DNA of 64,000 bases, taken from contig JARRPZ010000003.1 in NCBI GenBank assembly GCA_037382365.1, positions 1 through 64,000 on the forward strand. The letters run 5' to 3'. This document shows positions 52,675 through 60,721 of the stretch, one piece after another (the stretch's first letter is position 1; every line of letters begins with the position of its first letter). Source of the stretch: Lentisalinibacter sp037382365. GTDB lineage: Bacteria > Pseudomonadota > Gammaproteobacteria > Steroidobacterales > Woeseiaceae. The notes beneath the pieces are model-generated. The model was not told the DNA's origin, did no database searches, and was given only the letters and a program-made list of their open reading frames with translations. The translations under genes were made by a program, and so were the position numbers.

Positions 52675-52829
52675 CCCTCACGCCCCCAGACTGTGAGCGG
52701 GCGCACAGAACGGCCTTCCGCCCCCCTTTCCCCGTCCCGTACCGTCCTGCGGATCGGTCCGGGCAGATACCACCTGGACGCGGCCTGCCGTTCGATGATC
52801 GTCTTGCTCCACCGCTGCATGTCGTTCAT
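52614..52829 (-). CDS. Possible small ORF, 71 aa, overlapping the next
   Basis: The frame opens MNDMQRWSKTIIERQAASRW, with GACGGGAAAACGAA upstream and high G/C at third positions for about its first 50 codons. It then runs over the 74-aa ORF in another frame (61-nt overlap). It could be a gene of its own, or the front half of a single gene split by a frameshift. No homologue recognised. Confidence 0.3.
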   Translation of the reverse strand: MNDMQRWSKTIIERQAASRWYLPGPIRRTVRDGERGAEGRSVRPLTVWGREGCLSSGSWRSTAKSSTRSSS

Positions 52830-53067
52830 TTCGTTTTCCCGTCGTTCGAAAAAATTGTCCCTTTACATCCATAGATGCCACCGAGACCGATTTGGTTGCA
52901 ACGGCGTACGGCCGGACATCTGCGCCGGGCAGCAGGACCTTCAGGCCCGAAAGGATCCATGGGAGCGGCTTCAGCCGCGGTCGGGAGCTGCAGGAGCGGC
53001 TTCAGCCGCCATAAGGCGCTGTAGCAGCGGCTTCAGCCGCGATTCGGAATCGGGCCTGAAGGCCCTC
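52830..53067. other. Noncoding gap with AT-rich patch and REP-like palindromes
   Basis: No convincing gene lies between the small ORF at 52829 and the end of the hydrolase gene at 53068. The first 100 nt include an unusually A/T-rich patch (around 52845-52880, with a run of six A), which may hold the promoter of the small minus-strand ORFs. The rest is the REP-like cluster described separately. Confidence 0.6.
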
Positions 53068-53070
53068 CTA
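52931..53070. repeat. REP-like palindrome cluster (element 1)
   Basis: Three direct copies of GGAGCGGCTTCAGCCGC-type palindromes lie at about 52961-52980, 52991-53010 and 53021-53042 (the third reads AGCAGCGG). They are flanked by an inverted pair, AGGACCTTCAGGCCCGA (52934-52950) and TCGGGCCTGAAGGCCCTCCT (53049-53068). Each unit can form a hairpin. The edge of the last unit supplies the TAG stop of the neighbouring hydrolase gene. Related sequence recurs at 55269-55335. Confidence 0.75.
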
Positions 53071-53967
53071 CCGATTCGAGCGCCACCAGTCGGCGATGAT
53101 GCCGCCGGTGGTCCGGTTCACCAGGTAGCCGTACTCGCTGTGCACGTGCAGTTCGCCCTCCCGGCGAAAGAAATTGAGCACCTCGTAATCCTCGATGTCC
53201 TCCACGAGTCCGGCCGCGATCATCTCTCCGAAGTCGCGGCGTGCGGAACGATCGAGGGCGGTCAGCTCACCGATCGCCGCGATGTTCACCCAGCGACGGA
53301 TATTCGTCGGGTAGCGTTCCACACCGTCCGCCACGTTGCTCTTCAGCCGGCGCTGCACGAAGCGCTGTCCCAGCGGACTGCCGAGCGTCAGGAACAGGTC
53401 GACCCGTCCCGCGCGGTCGTCCACCCGCGACAGTTCCCACAGAGCGTCCCATGCGATCACCGACCCCATCGAATGACCGATCAGCAGTACGGGCCTGTTC
53501 TCGAGCCACGCCGCCTCCAGCCGGATCTCGAGGCGGTGTCTGATACGCCTGCCGATATCCGCGACGTTGTGCACGTAGCGACGCACATCGGCGAGGGTCA
53601 CCTGCATCCGCTCGTCGGCGAGATGCGGGATCAGGAAAGGCAGCATGTCACCCAGCAGATACGCGAGGCGCAGCAGTCGCTTGCTCCAGGAGCGCGCTTC
53701 GGCGACGTCGCGCTCCGTCGGGCCGGGCTTCTGCAGCAGCTCCTCGATGGCCGGGAGATCCGGATCGATGGCGGCATGGGAGCCGTAAAAGAGCCAGGTC
53801 CAGTCGGCCAGCGTCAGGCAGCCAGGGCACGATCGCATGGCCGCTGCGACCTGTTCGTCGGCCCGCCGCACGCCTTCGAGCAGAGTGCGCCAGACCTGCT
53901 GGCGATGCAGGTCCGGTTCCGGTTTTGGCCTCATACCGGGCACGAAGACGATGACGGGTCGCGTCAT
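53068..53967 (-). CDS. Alpha/beta hydrolase (lipase-like)
   Basis: A 299-residue soluble protein opening MTRPVIVFVPGMRPKPEPD. The nucleophile elbow is LLIGHSMGSVIAWDAL (S166), with an LTLGSPLGQ strand after it as in lipases and PGAP1-like proteins. The catalytic acid and His are not clear; H in GELHVHSEYGYL near the end is a candidate. No secretion signal. The stop codon TAG lies within the REP-like repeat edge, so the C-terminus may have been trimmed by the repeat. It is followed on the operon's upstream side by the HAD gene (16-nt gap). Confidence 0.75.
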   Translation of the reverse strand: MTRPVIVFVPGMRPKPEPDLHRQQVWRTLLEGVRRADEQVAAAMRSCPGCLTLADWTWLFYGSHAAIDPDLPAIEELLQKPGPTERDVAEARSWSKRLLRLAYLLGDMLPFLIPHLADERMQVTLADVRRYVHNVADIGRRIRHRLEIRLEAAWLENRPVLLIGHSMGSVIAWDALWELSRVDDRAGRVDLFLTLGSPLGQRFVQRRLKSNVADGVERYPTNIRRWVNIAAIGELTALDRSARRDFGEMIAAGLVEDIEDYEVLNFFRREGELHVHSEYGYLVNRTTGGIIADWWRSNR

Positions 53968-53983
53968 GGCAGCGGTCGCGGTT

Positions 53984-54676
53984 TCAGTCGCTCTCGAGCA
54001 GATCGAGCAGGCCGTGGAAATCTTCGACGATGACGTGGGGAGGCAGCAAGGTCTGCGGCCATGTCTCGCCGCGCCGGTTCACCCACGCCGTCAGCAGGCC
54101 GGCCCGCCGGGCGCCCTCGATGTCGTGGTCGGGATGATCACCGACATGCAGCACGTGGCCGGGATCGCTCCCGGCGTGCTCCATCGCTTGTTCGAATATC
54201 CGTCGATCGGGCTTCGGCGCGCCCGCGGACACCGCGGTCACGATGCCATGGAAGAAGTGGGCGACGCCGATACGGTGCAGATCCGCATTCCCGTTGGTGA
54301 CGGCGACGAGCCGGTAACGTCCGGCCAGATGCTCCAGTGCGGGCCGCACGTCGGCGAAGAACTCGACTTCGTTGCGATGGCGATCGAAGACGTCGAAAGC
54401 CTCGTCCGCCAGCGATTCCGGATAATCGACGCGCCGGGCCATCTCCTGCATCACCGCACGGCGCAGGAAGCGGAAATCGTGGCTCTGATCCGGATTGGCA
54501 GCCGCCACCTCTTCGCGCAGCGCCATCATGTCCGCCGGCGCGAATCGCTGGGGAATGCGCGGATAGTGCTGACGCAGCCAGTCCCCGAGCTTGCGCTCGG
54601 CGCGGCGGATCACCGGGGCGACGTCCCACAGCGTATCGTCCAGGTCGATGGTCAACGCTCGGATGTTGCTCAGCAT
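53984..54676 (-). CDS. HAD-family hydrolase (YigB-like)
   Basis: A 230-residue haloacid dehalogenase-type phosphatase: motif I LTIDLDDTLWDV (D11, D13), motif II AVTNGN, the lysine in GAPKPDRRIFEQA and motif IV HVGDHPDHDIEGARRAG. A helical cap lies between motifs I and II. The ATG at 54676 is selected; upstream in-frame codons lack homology. YigB-type FMN phosphatase is a reasonable guess, but the substrate is not determined. Confidence 0.87.
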   Translation of the reverse strand: MLSNIRALTIDLDDTLWDVAPVIRRAERKLGDWLRQHYPRIPQRFAPADMMALREEVAAANPDQSHDFRFLRRAVMQEMARRVDYPESLADEAFDVFDRHRNEVEFFADVRPALEHLAGRYRLVAVTNGNADLHRIGVAHFFHGIVTAVSAGAPKPDRRIFEQAMEHAGSDPGHVLHVGDHPDHDIEGARRAGLLTAWVNRRGETWPQTLLPPHVIVEDFHGLLDLLESD

Positions 54677-54756
54677 GGCTAAGGCGGATCTCCGGACCGA
54701 CGGGCCGCTATAATGTCGGCTCCGTCCATCCGATAACAAGTCGAGGCCCGCAGGGA

Positions 54757-55176
54757 ATGAAATATCTGCACACCATGGTACGCGTCAGCGACCTCGACGA
54801 GTCGCTCGACTTCTACTGCAAAAAGCTGGGTATGCGCGAGATCCGCCGCTACGACAGCGACCAGGGCCGCTTCACGCTGGTCTTCGTGGCGCCGCCGGGC
54901 AACGAGGACTGTCCGCTGGAGCTCACCTACAACTGGGACCCGGAAGAGTACGGCGAGGGCCGCAATTTCGGACACGTCGCCTATCAGGTAGACGATATCT
55001 ACGACACCTGCCGCAGACTCATGGACGCGGGCGTCACCATCAATCGCCCGCCGCGTGACGGCCGCATGGCGTTCGTGCGCTCGCCGGACAACATCTCCGT
55101 CGAACTGCTGCAGCGAGGCGATGCGCTGCCGCCGGAAGAGCCCTGGAAGTCGATGGAGAACACCGGGCACTGGTAA
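54757..55176 (+). CDS. gloA: Lactoylglutathione lyase (glyoxalase I)
   Basis: Converts the methylglyoxal-glutathione hemithioacetal to S-lactoylglutathione. The 139-residue VOC-fold protein begins MKYLHTMVRVSDLDESLDFY. Metal ligands are visible as H5 (LHTM), E57-like in PLELTYNWD, H in NFGHVAYQVDD and E in SVELLQRG. GAAACDG-type ribosome site: CAGGGA before the ATG. It diverges from the HAD gene. Confidence 0.94.
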   Translation: MKYLHTMVRVSDLDESLDFYCKKLGMREIRRYDSDQGRFTLVFVAPPGNEDCPLELTYNWDPEEYGEGRNFGHVAYQVDDIYDTCRRLMDAGVTINRPPRDGRMAFVRSPDNISVELLQRGDALPPEEPWKSMENTGHW

Positions 55177-55180
55177 CACC

Positions 55181-55207
55181 GCCCGCCGATCCCCGGCGCC
55201 GGCGGGC
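55181..55207 (+). terminator. Hairpin after gloA
   Basis: GCCCGCCG (55181-55188) pairs with CGGCGGGC (55200-55207), 5 nt past the gloA stop. A second overlapping GGGCC-TTC-GGGCCC palindrome follows. There is no T-tract, so termination is plausible but unproven; the second palindrome also belongs to the REP-like family. Confidence 0.4.
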
Positions 55208-55335
55208 CTTCGGGCCCGATTCGTATGAGTGGGAGTGGCGACTGCCGCGGACGCGCCGAAAGAACATACAGGAGCGGCTCTGGGCGCGATGCGGAATCGG
55301 CCGCGATCGGAAATCGGGGCTCAAGCCCCTCCTGC
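55204..55335. repeat. REP-like element (element 2)
   Basis: GGGCCTTCGGGCCCGATTC (55205-55223), AGGAGCGGCT (55270-55279) with GCGGAATCGG, and AATCGGGGCTCAAGCCCCTCCT (within 55311-55332) repeat the layout of element 1 at 52931-53070. That layout is a GGAGCGGCT unit, a GGAATCGG spacer and a TCGGGSCTSAAGSCCCTCCT palindrome. It lies between gloA and the transporter gene, both of which point into it. Confidence 0.65.
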
Positions 55336-55344
55336 GGGGCCCCG

Positions 55345-56259
55345 CTACGAGTGGCGCTCGCGGCTCGATCGGGACACGCTCGGCTGATCGAGCGCGGAGG
55401 AGGCGGGCGATGCGGGCGAGCGCAGCGTAATCAGCAGCACGCCGCCCAGCGTCAGGAGGCCGCCGACGACCATACGCGGTGTGAGCTGATCATCCAGCAG
55501 GAGCACGCCGAACATCACGCCGAACAACGTGGACATCAGCATCAGCGGCGAGATCAGCGAGACGTCGTAGCGCTGCACGAGGTAGTAGGTCGCGCCGTGG
55601 CCGAACAGGCTCGCGCCGATGGCCGAGAAACCGACCGCTGCCCAGCCGAGCGCGTCGGTACCGGCGACCGCCGCTGCCTGCCCCTCCTCCAGCGTCAGCG
55701 ACGCCGCCAGCAGCAGCGGCCAGGAGATCGTGGCCAGCCAGCCCTGCAGCTCGAAAACGCCGACATTCTCGAGCTTCTTCATCAGCAGCATGCCCGTCGC
55801 GGCCATCAGCGCGCCCGATATCACGAACGCCAGCGCCGGCAGGTAGCCCAGCACCCGTGGATCGAAACCGATGATCATGACGCCGGCGAAAGCGAGCCCG
55901 ATGCCGGTCCAGCGCTTCCAGCGCACCTGCTCACCGAGGAAGATGATCGACAGCACCGTCGAGAACGGCACCACCAGTTGCAGCGCGATGGCGACGGTCG
56001 ACACGTCGTCGGCCAGCGCCAGCCCCTGGTAAATCAGCGTGAAATGCAGCGCCCCCATGCTGAGCGCCACGCCGACGATGAGCGCCATGCGGCCGCGCAT
56101 GATGCGCAGCACGGGGAACAGCACCAGAAACAGGAGCAGGAATCGCAATGCGGCGAACAGCAGCGGGGGCAGCTGACCCATCGCGAACTTCGCCGCCACC
56201 AGATTGAAGCCGAACACCAGGTTGATGGCGATGACGAGCGCGATATGCGGCAGGGTCAT
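55345..56259 (-). CDS. EamA/DMT-family transporter
   Basis: A 304-residue membrane protein with ten hydrophobic helices in two EamA repeats, starting MTLPHIALVIAINLVFGFNL. Typical features are ALRFLLLFLVLFP, LGEQVRWKRWTGIGLAFAGV at the repeat boundary and MLMSTLFGVMFGVLLLDDQL near the end. The substrate of drug/metabolite transporters cannot be read from sequence. The ATG at 56259 is used; an upstream GTG would add 14 unlikely residues. It follows the AraC-MGMT gene by 57 nt. Confidence 0.87.
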   Translation of the reverse strand: MTLPHIALVIAINLVFGFNLVAAKFAMGQLPPLLFAALRFLLLFLVLFPVLRIMRGRMALIVGVALSMGALHFTLIYQGLALADDVSTVAIALQLVVPFSTVLSIIFLGEQVRWKRWTGIGLAFAGVMIIGFDPRVLGYLPALAFVISGALMAATGMLLMKKLENVGVFELQGWLATISWPLLLAASLTLEEGQAAAVAGTDALGWAAVGFSAIGASLFGHGATYYLVQRYDVSLISPLMLMSTLFGVMFGVLLLDDQLTPRMVVGGLLTLGGVLLITLRSPASPASSALDQPSVSRSSRERHS

Positions 56260-56316
56260 GGATCGGCCCGGGAACGGAGGGGAAGCCGCGCAGGATACCA
56301 CTCGCCACGGTGGCGG

Positions 56317-57168
56317 TCAGACGGCGGCGGTCTCCGGTCCGAGCCGGCAGTGCTCCCAGGCGAGCATCGCGCGTTTCCGATCCGGACCCCAGCGGTAACC
56401 GCCGAGTTCTCCGTTCCGCCGCAGCACGCGGTGACACGGGATCAGCCAGGCGACCGGATTGGCACCGACCGCATTGCCGACCGCACGGCTCGCCCCCGGT
56501 CTGCCGATCGCCGCAGCCAGTCGTCCGTAGTCGGTCGTTTCGCCCGCGGATACGGCCAGCAGAGCACGCCAGACCTGTTGCTGGAAATTGGTGCCGCGGA
56601 CGTGCAGCACGCGGCCGCCGGCAGCACCGTCGAAGATGCCGCGGAGCACCTCGCCGGCGGCCTCGTCGGCCACGATCCGGGCGCCCGGCCAGGCGCGGGA
56701 GAGGTCGGCCTGCGCTTCCCTCTCACTGCGCTCGCCGAGAAAGCCGAGTTCGACGATGCCACGATCGCTGCGGGCGACGAAGGCCGGGCCGAACGGCGTG
56801 TCGCCGCAGCCGGCACGCAGCAGCACGCCACGCCCGCCACTCTTGAATTCACCCGGGCTGACGGCTTCCACCGTCACGAACAGGTCGTGCAGCCGGCCGG
56901 GACCGGACAGACCGGCTTCCCATGCGGCGTCTTCCACGCTGGCGCCATCCAGCAGATCACGCTCGGCCCGGACCAGCCGCAGGCGGTTGAGATAGCGGGC
57001 CGGAGACAGGCCGGACCAGCGCCGGAACAGACGGCTGAAGTGCGCGGGGCTCAGTCCGGCAACGGCGGCGACGTCGTCGATCGACGGATGCGCCAGGAAG
57101 TTCGCGTCCATCCAGGCGATGGCGCGCTCGATGCGACGGTAGTCTTCCTGTCTGAGTGCACACTGCAT
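56317..57168 (-). CDS. AraC-type regulator fused to methylated-DNA-protein cysteine methyltransferase (Ada-like)
   Basis: A 283-residue fusion. The N-terminal AraC helix-turn-helix pair (about 8-107) includes SIDDVAAVAGLSPAHFSRLFRRWSGLSPARYL. The C-terminal MGMT domain (about 120-275) has the acceptor IPCHRV (C245). Unlike E. coli Ada it lacks the N-terminal zinc/phosphotriester domain with its methyl-accepting cysteine. It may therefore repair O6-methylguanine and bind DNA without the classic activation switch. The ATG at 57168 follows family practice. Confidence 0.9.
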   Translation of the reverse strand: MQCALRQEDYRRIERAIAWMDANFLAHPSIDDVAAVAGLSPAHFSRLFRRWSGLSPARYLNRLRLVRAERDLLDGASVEDAAWEAGLSGPGRLHDLFVTVEAVSPGEFKSGGRGVLLRAGCGDTPFGPAFVARSDRGIVELGFLGERSEREAQADLSRAWPGARIVADEAAGEVLRGIFDGAAGGRVLHVRGTNFQQQVWRALLAVSAGETTDYGRLAAAIGRPGASRAVGNAVGANPVAWLIPCHRVLRRNGELGGYRWGPDRKRAMLAWEHCRLGPETAAV

Positions 57169-57218
57169 GGACCGGAGAGTAGTACCGCGGGCGACGGCGT
57201 ACCACCCGATTCCTGCGC

Positions 57219-58856
57219 TCAGGCGAGGCGTGCAAGCACTCCGTCGGTCTCTTCCGCCTGCCCCCCACGGCCGCCCCGCACGAAGGCATCCAGTTCGCGC
57301 ACGAGGGCGCGGCCGTCCCAGGCCCCTTCGCCGGTGCCGTAACGGCTCCGGTTTAGCGCCTCGAGCTGCCCTGCGAGGCCAGCCGGCACCCGCGCCGCGA
57401 GCTCGCCCAGCGAGCGAGGCGGCGAGTCGGGCCAGCGGACGCTGCCCCATGCCAGCAGCGCCTCGGTGCACGCCGCGGTATCCGTTCCCCGACAGGCTTC
57501 CCTGACCGCTTTCAGTCGCCGTGCCTCGAGGCGGAATCGCGGCGCCTCTCGAGGCTCGCTCACCACGCGTGGCGTCCGGCGGCGGCTATACCACCAGGCG
57601 ATCAGCGTGAGCGCCCAACCGCCGGCGAGGAGCAGGCTGATCCGGTACCAGAAGTCGTCGGTCGGCACGGGCGCCGGAGGCAACGCTTCCGAGGCGGGGG
57701 GACCGCCTGCAGCCGGTTCTGGCGCCGGCGGGACGGCGCCGGGGAGCACCTCGAGCCGCGTCGGCTCGAGCGTCGCCACTCTCCATTCGCCGGCCCGGAT
57801 GTCCCACCAGGGGATTTCGACCGTTTCGAAGCGCAGTTCGCCATCCCGGGCTGCGACCAGGGCGTAGCGGTCCGTTCGGATGCCCTGCACGCCCTGTTCG
57901 ATACCGACGGTCTCCAGTTCGGGCTGGTCCGGGTAGCTGCGGACGCCGTCGGGCACCGGCAGATCCGGCGGCGGAATCTGGTTGGCCAGCAGACCCGCGG
58001 CTGCGAGCCGCACGGTACGGGTCACGGGTTCGCCGGCCGTCACGGGCCCGCCGTCCGGATCCCATTCCTGCTCCAGTGTCACGTCCAGTGCCGGCAGCCA
58101 GGCGGCATCAGGGTGAGCCGCGGGTGGGGGTGGCACGGGTCGGACCTCGACGTCGATCGACTCGGACAGGAATACCTTCCGGCCCGAGGCCCGGCCGGGC
58201 TCCCGCACCCGCGCCTGGAAGCGGGATGCGCCGATCGAGAGCGTCCCGCTCGCCTGTGGGAACAGGGCATAGCGTCGCTCGACCACCGCATAGGTGCGCC
58301 CGCCTATCACCGACTCGTAGCGCCGATCATCGCCCAGCGGCTGGACGAGCACCTCCACCCCGCCGAAGTCCGGCTGATCGAGACGGGGCTGCAGCGGGGA
58401 CACGCCGATGAAGATCTTCACCGTGTATATCACCTGGGCCTGCACCCAGGTCTCGGGCGAGTCCACCTCGGCCAGCAGGAAGATGTCCGCCTCTCCCGGC
58501 GGCGACTTGCTAATCGGGTCCACATCGATGGTGAGGGGTGCGCTCGATTCGTTGCCCACCGGGACCGCGGGCACCACGAGTTCGCCGGTCCGCTTCGCCA
58601 TCAGCGACACTGCCCAGGTCCGCGAACGGCTGACGCGGCCGTTCACGATCGTCGTGCTCGACGTCTGATTGCGGCCGAGGACCTCGAAGTCCTCCTCGAG
58701 CACGGCGAGATCCGGCTCACCGGCCGTCTCGCCATCGACCTCGATCAACAGCGTGAGCGACTCGTTGATCTCGATCCGGTTGCGGTCGACGGTGGCCGTC
58801 ACCGCCGCGAACACCGCGGCCGGCGCCAGGAAGATCAGCAGCACGAGCCACCTCAC
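57219..58856 (-). CDS. batD: BatD-family protein (aerotolerance operon)
   Basis: A 545-residue envelope protein with a signal peptide (LVLLIFLAPAAVFA), beta-sandwich repeats (about 20-400; e.g. RNRIEINESLTLLIEVDGE), and a transmembrane helix near 440 (LLLAGGWALTLIAWWYSRR). A cytoplasmic tail follows. The GTG at 58856 overlaps the stop of the BatB/C gene as GTGA, with GGAG upstream. It is the last gene of the MoxR/Bat operon. Role in the family: oxidative-stress or envelope function, not well defined. Confidence 0.83.
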   Translation of the reverse strand: MRWLVLLIFLAPAAVFAAVTATVDRNRIEINESLTLLIEVDGETAGEPDLAVLEEDFEVLGRNQTSSTTIVNGRVSRSRTWAVSLMAKRTGELVVPAVPVGNESSAPLTIDVDPISKSPPGEADIFLLAEVDSPETWVQAQVIYTVKIFIGVSPLQPRLDQPDFGGVEVLVQPLGDDRRYESVIGGRTYAVVERRYALFPQASGTLSIGASRFQARVREPGRASGRKVFLSESIDVEVRPVPPPPAAHPDAAWLPALDVTLEQEWDPDGGPVTAGEPVTRTVRLAAAGLLANQIPPPDLPVPDGVRSYPDQPELETVGIEQGVQGIRTDRYALVAARDGELRFETVEIPWWDIRAGEWRVATLEPTRLEVLPGAVPPAPEPAAGGPPASEALPPAPVPTDDFWYRISLLLAGGWALTLIAWWYSRRRTPRVVSEPREAPRFRLEARRLKAVREACRGTDTAACTEALLAWGSVRWPDSPPRSLGELAARVPAGLAGQLEALNRSRYGTGEGAWDGRALVRELDAFVRGGRGGQAEETDGVLARLA

Positions 58857-60721
58857 CACGGCTCCACCCCCTCGTCGGTCCACAGCCGGTTGCCGTCCTG
58901 ATCACGGCCCTGGCGTTGATACTGGTCGCGGAACTTGCGCCTCAGCAGACCACCCGGGTCGTTCGGCACCCGACGGAGCCATTGCTCCATCGCCTGCATC
59001 TGCTCCTGCTCGCTCCGCTCCTCCGCGGTGAGGCCTGCCGCCACCGGCCGGCGCTCCTCGCTGTCTTCTCCGCTCTCGCCCGCCTCGGCGGCCCGGCGCA
59101 TCGCCTCCTGCAATTCCTCGATCGCCTCCTGATCGTCCGGGGAAGAAGGGCTCGACGTGCCGTCGGATCCCGCCTGCCGGCTGCCGGCACCGCCCTCCTG
59201 CCGCTCCTGGTCGCCGCTCTGGCCGCCGGAATCGCCAGACTCCGACCCTTCGCCTTCCTCACCGCCCTGCTCGCCGCTGTCGCCGGCCTGCTGCTCGGCG
59301 TCGCTCTGCTCCCGATCCTCGCCTTCGCCGGATTGCCCCTCGCCGCCGCCCTGCTGCTGTTGCTGCAGGGCGCGCCACAGCACCTCCCGGTTATGCCGCG
59401 CGTCCTCGTGTTCGGGTGCTTCCGCCAGCGCCTGCTCGTAGGCCTGGATCGCCGCCTCGTATTCGCCCTGTCGGGCCAGCGCATTACCCCGGTTGTAATG
59501 GGCATCCGCCGTATCCAGCCCCGCGAACGCCCTGGCGCTGTCCACGTAGTCGCCGGCCCGATAGCGGGCCGCTCCCTGCCAAGCCGGGTCCTCGAACAGC
59601 GCTGCCGCCTCGTCCGCGCGGCCCGCCTCCAGCGCCCGTGCGCCACGCTGGTCCCGATTCAGCCAGAGGTCCTGCCAGTCGGCGGCCCGGGCGGGTTGTG
59701 GCAGGGGCAGCACCAGGATGACGATCATCACCAGCCAGCCGCGGCGGAATGCGAGCGCCGCCAGCGGCAACAGCGCCAGCGTCAGCCATGGCCCCTGGTC
59801 GTGCCAGAGTTCCGTGTAGAACTGCTCGCCGCCCTCCTCTTCGGCGCGGGCCGCGGGTCCCATCGCCGCGAGCAGCGCGCGGAGATCCGCATCATCGACG
59901 CTGAGGCGACGATAAACGCCCTCGCCGGCCGCGGCGATCTCCCGCAGGATGCCCTCGTCCAGGGCCGGCAGTACCATCCGACCGCTGTCGTCCGTCACGA
60001 AGCCCCCGTCCGCCTTCGGCACCGGTCCGCCCTCCTCGGTACCGACGCCGAGCACCGACACGCGGTAGCCGTCCCGCCGCAGACTGTCGGCCACCGGCAG
60101 CGGATCGCCGGCGCCGCCGTCGGTGATCAGCAGCACGTGGCCCTGCCTCGCCCCGGCCTGGGTCAGCAGCTCCCGGGCCTTCTCCAGCGCGCGGGCGGGC
60201 AGGCTGCCGCGGCTCGGCATGATGTCGGTGTCGAGACTGCCGATGAGGGCGGCGATGGTCTCCGTGTCGTCGGTGAGCGGCGTCACGGTGAAGGCATGCG
60301 CCGTGTAGACGATGAGTGCGGTCTGCCCGTCCTGACGGCGTTCCATCAGATCCCGCAGTTTCAGGCGCGCCCGCTCGAGGCGACTGGGAGAGACGTCGGC
60401 CGCGTCCATGGAACGCGAGAGATCGAGGGCGACGACGAGGGCATCACCGCCACGATACAGCGGCTGCTTCTGCCGCTCCCATGTCGGCCCCGCCATCGCC
60501 AGCGAAGCCAGTACGGCGATGGCACCGGCCAGCCACGCGGCCGGACGCGTGCGGCGGTGCTCCCCCCGATCCTCGAGCACCCACGGTCTCAGCCGTTCGT
60601 CCACCACCGCCCGCCAGCTGCCGGCATCCAGCGGGCGCCTGGCGCGCCAGGCGATGAGCGCCAGCGCCGCCGGTATCGCCAGCAGCCACAGCGGGCGGAG
60701 GAACTGAAACTCAGCCGGCAC
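58853..60721 (-). CDS. BatB-BatC fusion: VWA domain and TPR protein
   Basis: A 622-residue chain. Two N-terminal helices flank a VWA domain with MIDAS VALDLSRSMDA (D100, S102, S104), LITDGGAGD and a helix near 320-350. TPR repeats follow (about 370-440; AHYNRGNALARQGEYEAAIQ), then a long Gln/Gly/Glu/Ser low-complexity region (about 450-560), and a conserved C-terminal QWLRRVPNDPGGLLRRKF motif typical of BatC. BatB and BatC are separate proteins in Bacteroides but often fused in proteobacteria. It overlaps batA by 11 nt and batD by 4. Confidence 0.87.
   Translation of the reverse strand: MPAEFQFLRPLWLLAIPAALALIAWRARRPLDAGSWRAVVDERLRPWVLEDRGEHRRTRPAAWLAGAIAVLASLAMAGPTWERQKQPLYRGGDALVVALDLSRSMDAADVSPSRLERARLKLRDLMERRQDGQTALIVYTAHAFTVTPLTDDTETIAALIGSLDTDIMPSRGSLPARALEKARELLTQAGARQGHVLLITDGGAGDPLPVADSLRRDGYRVSVLGVGTEEGGPVPKADGGFVTDDSGRMVLPALDEGILREIAAAGEGVYRRLSVDDADLRALLAAMGPAARAEEEGGEQFYTELWHDQGPWLTLALLPLAALAFRRGWLVMIVILVLPLPQPARAADWQDLWLNRDQRGARALEAGRADEAAALFEDPAWQGAARYRAGDYVDSARAFAGLDTADAHYNRGNALARQGEYEAAIQAYEQALAEAPEHEDARHNREVLWRALQQQQQGGGEGQSGEGEDREQSDAEQQAGDSGEQGGEEGEGSESGDSGGQSGDQERQEGGAGSRQAGSDGTSSPSSPDDQEAIEELQEAMRRAAEAGESGEDSEERRPVAAGLTAEERSEQEQMQAMEQWLRRVPNDPGGLLRRKFRDQYQRQGRDQDGNRLWTDEGVEPW

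Noticed and set aside
55225..57342. Plus-strand open frame of about 700 codons opposite the transporter and MGMT genes
   Set aside because: Low-complexity Arg/Gln/His-rich antisense frame with no domain, opposite two well-supported genes.
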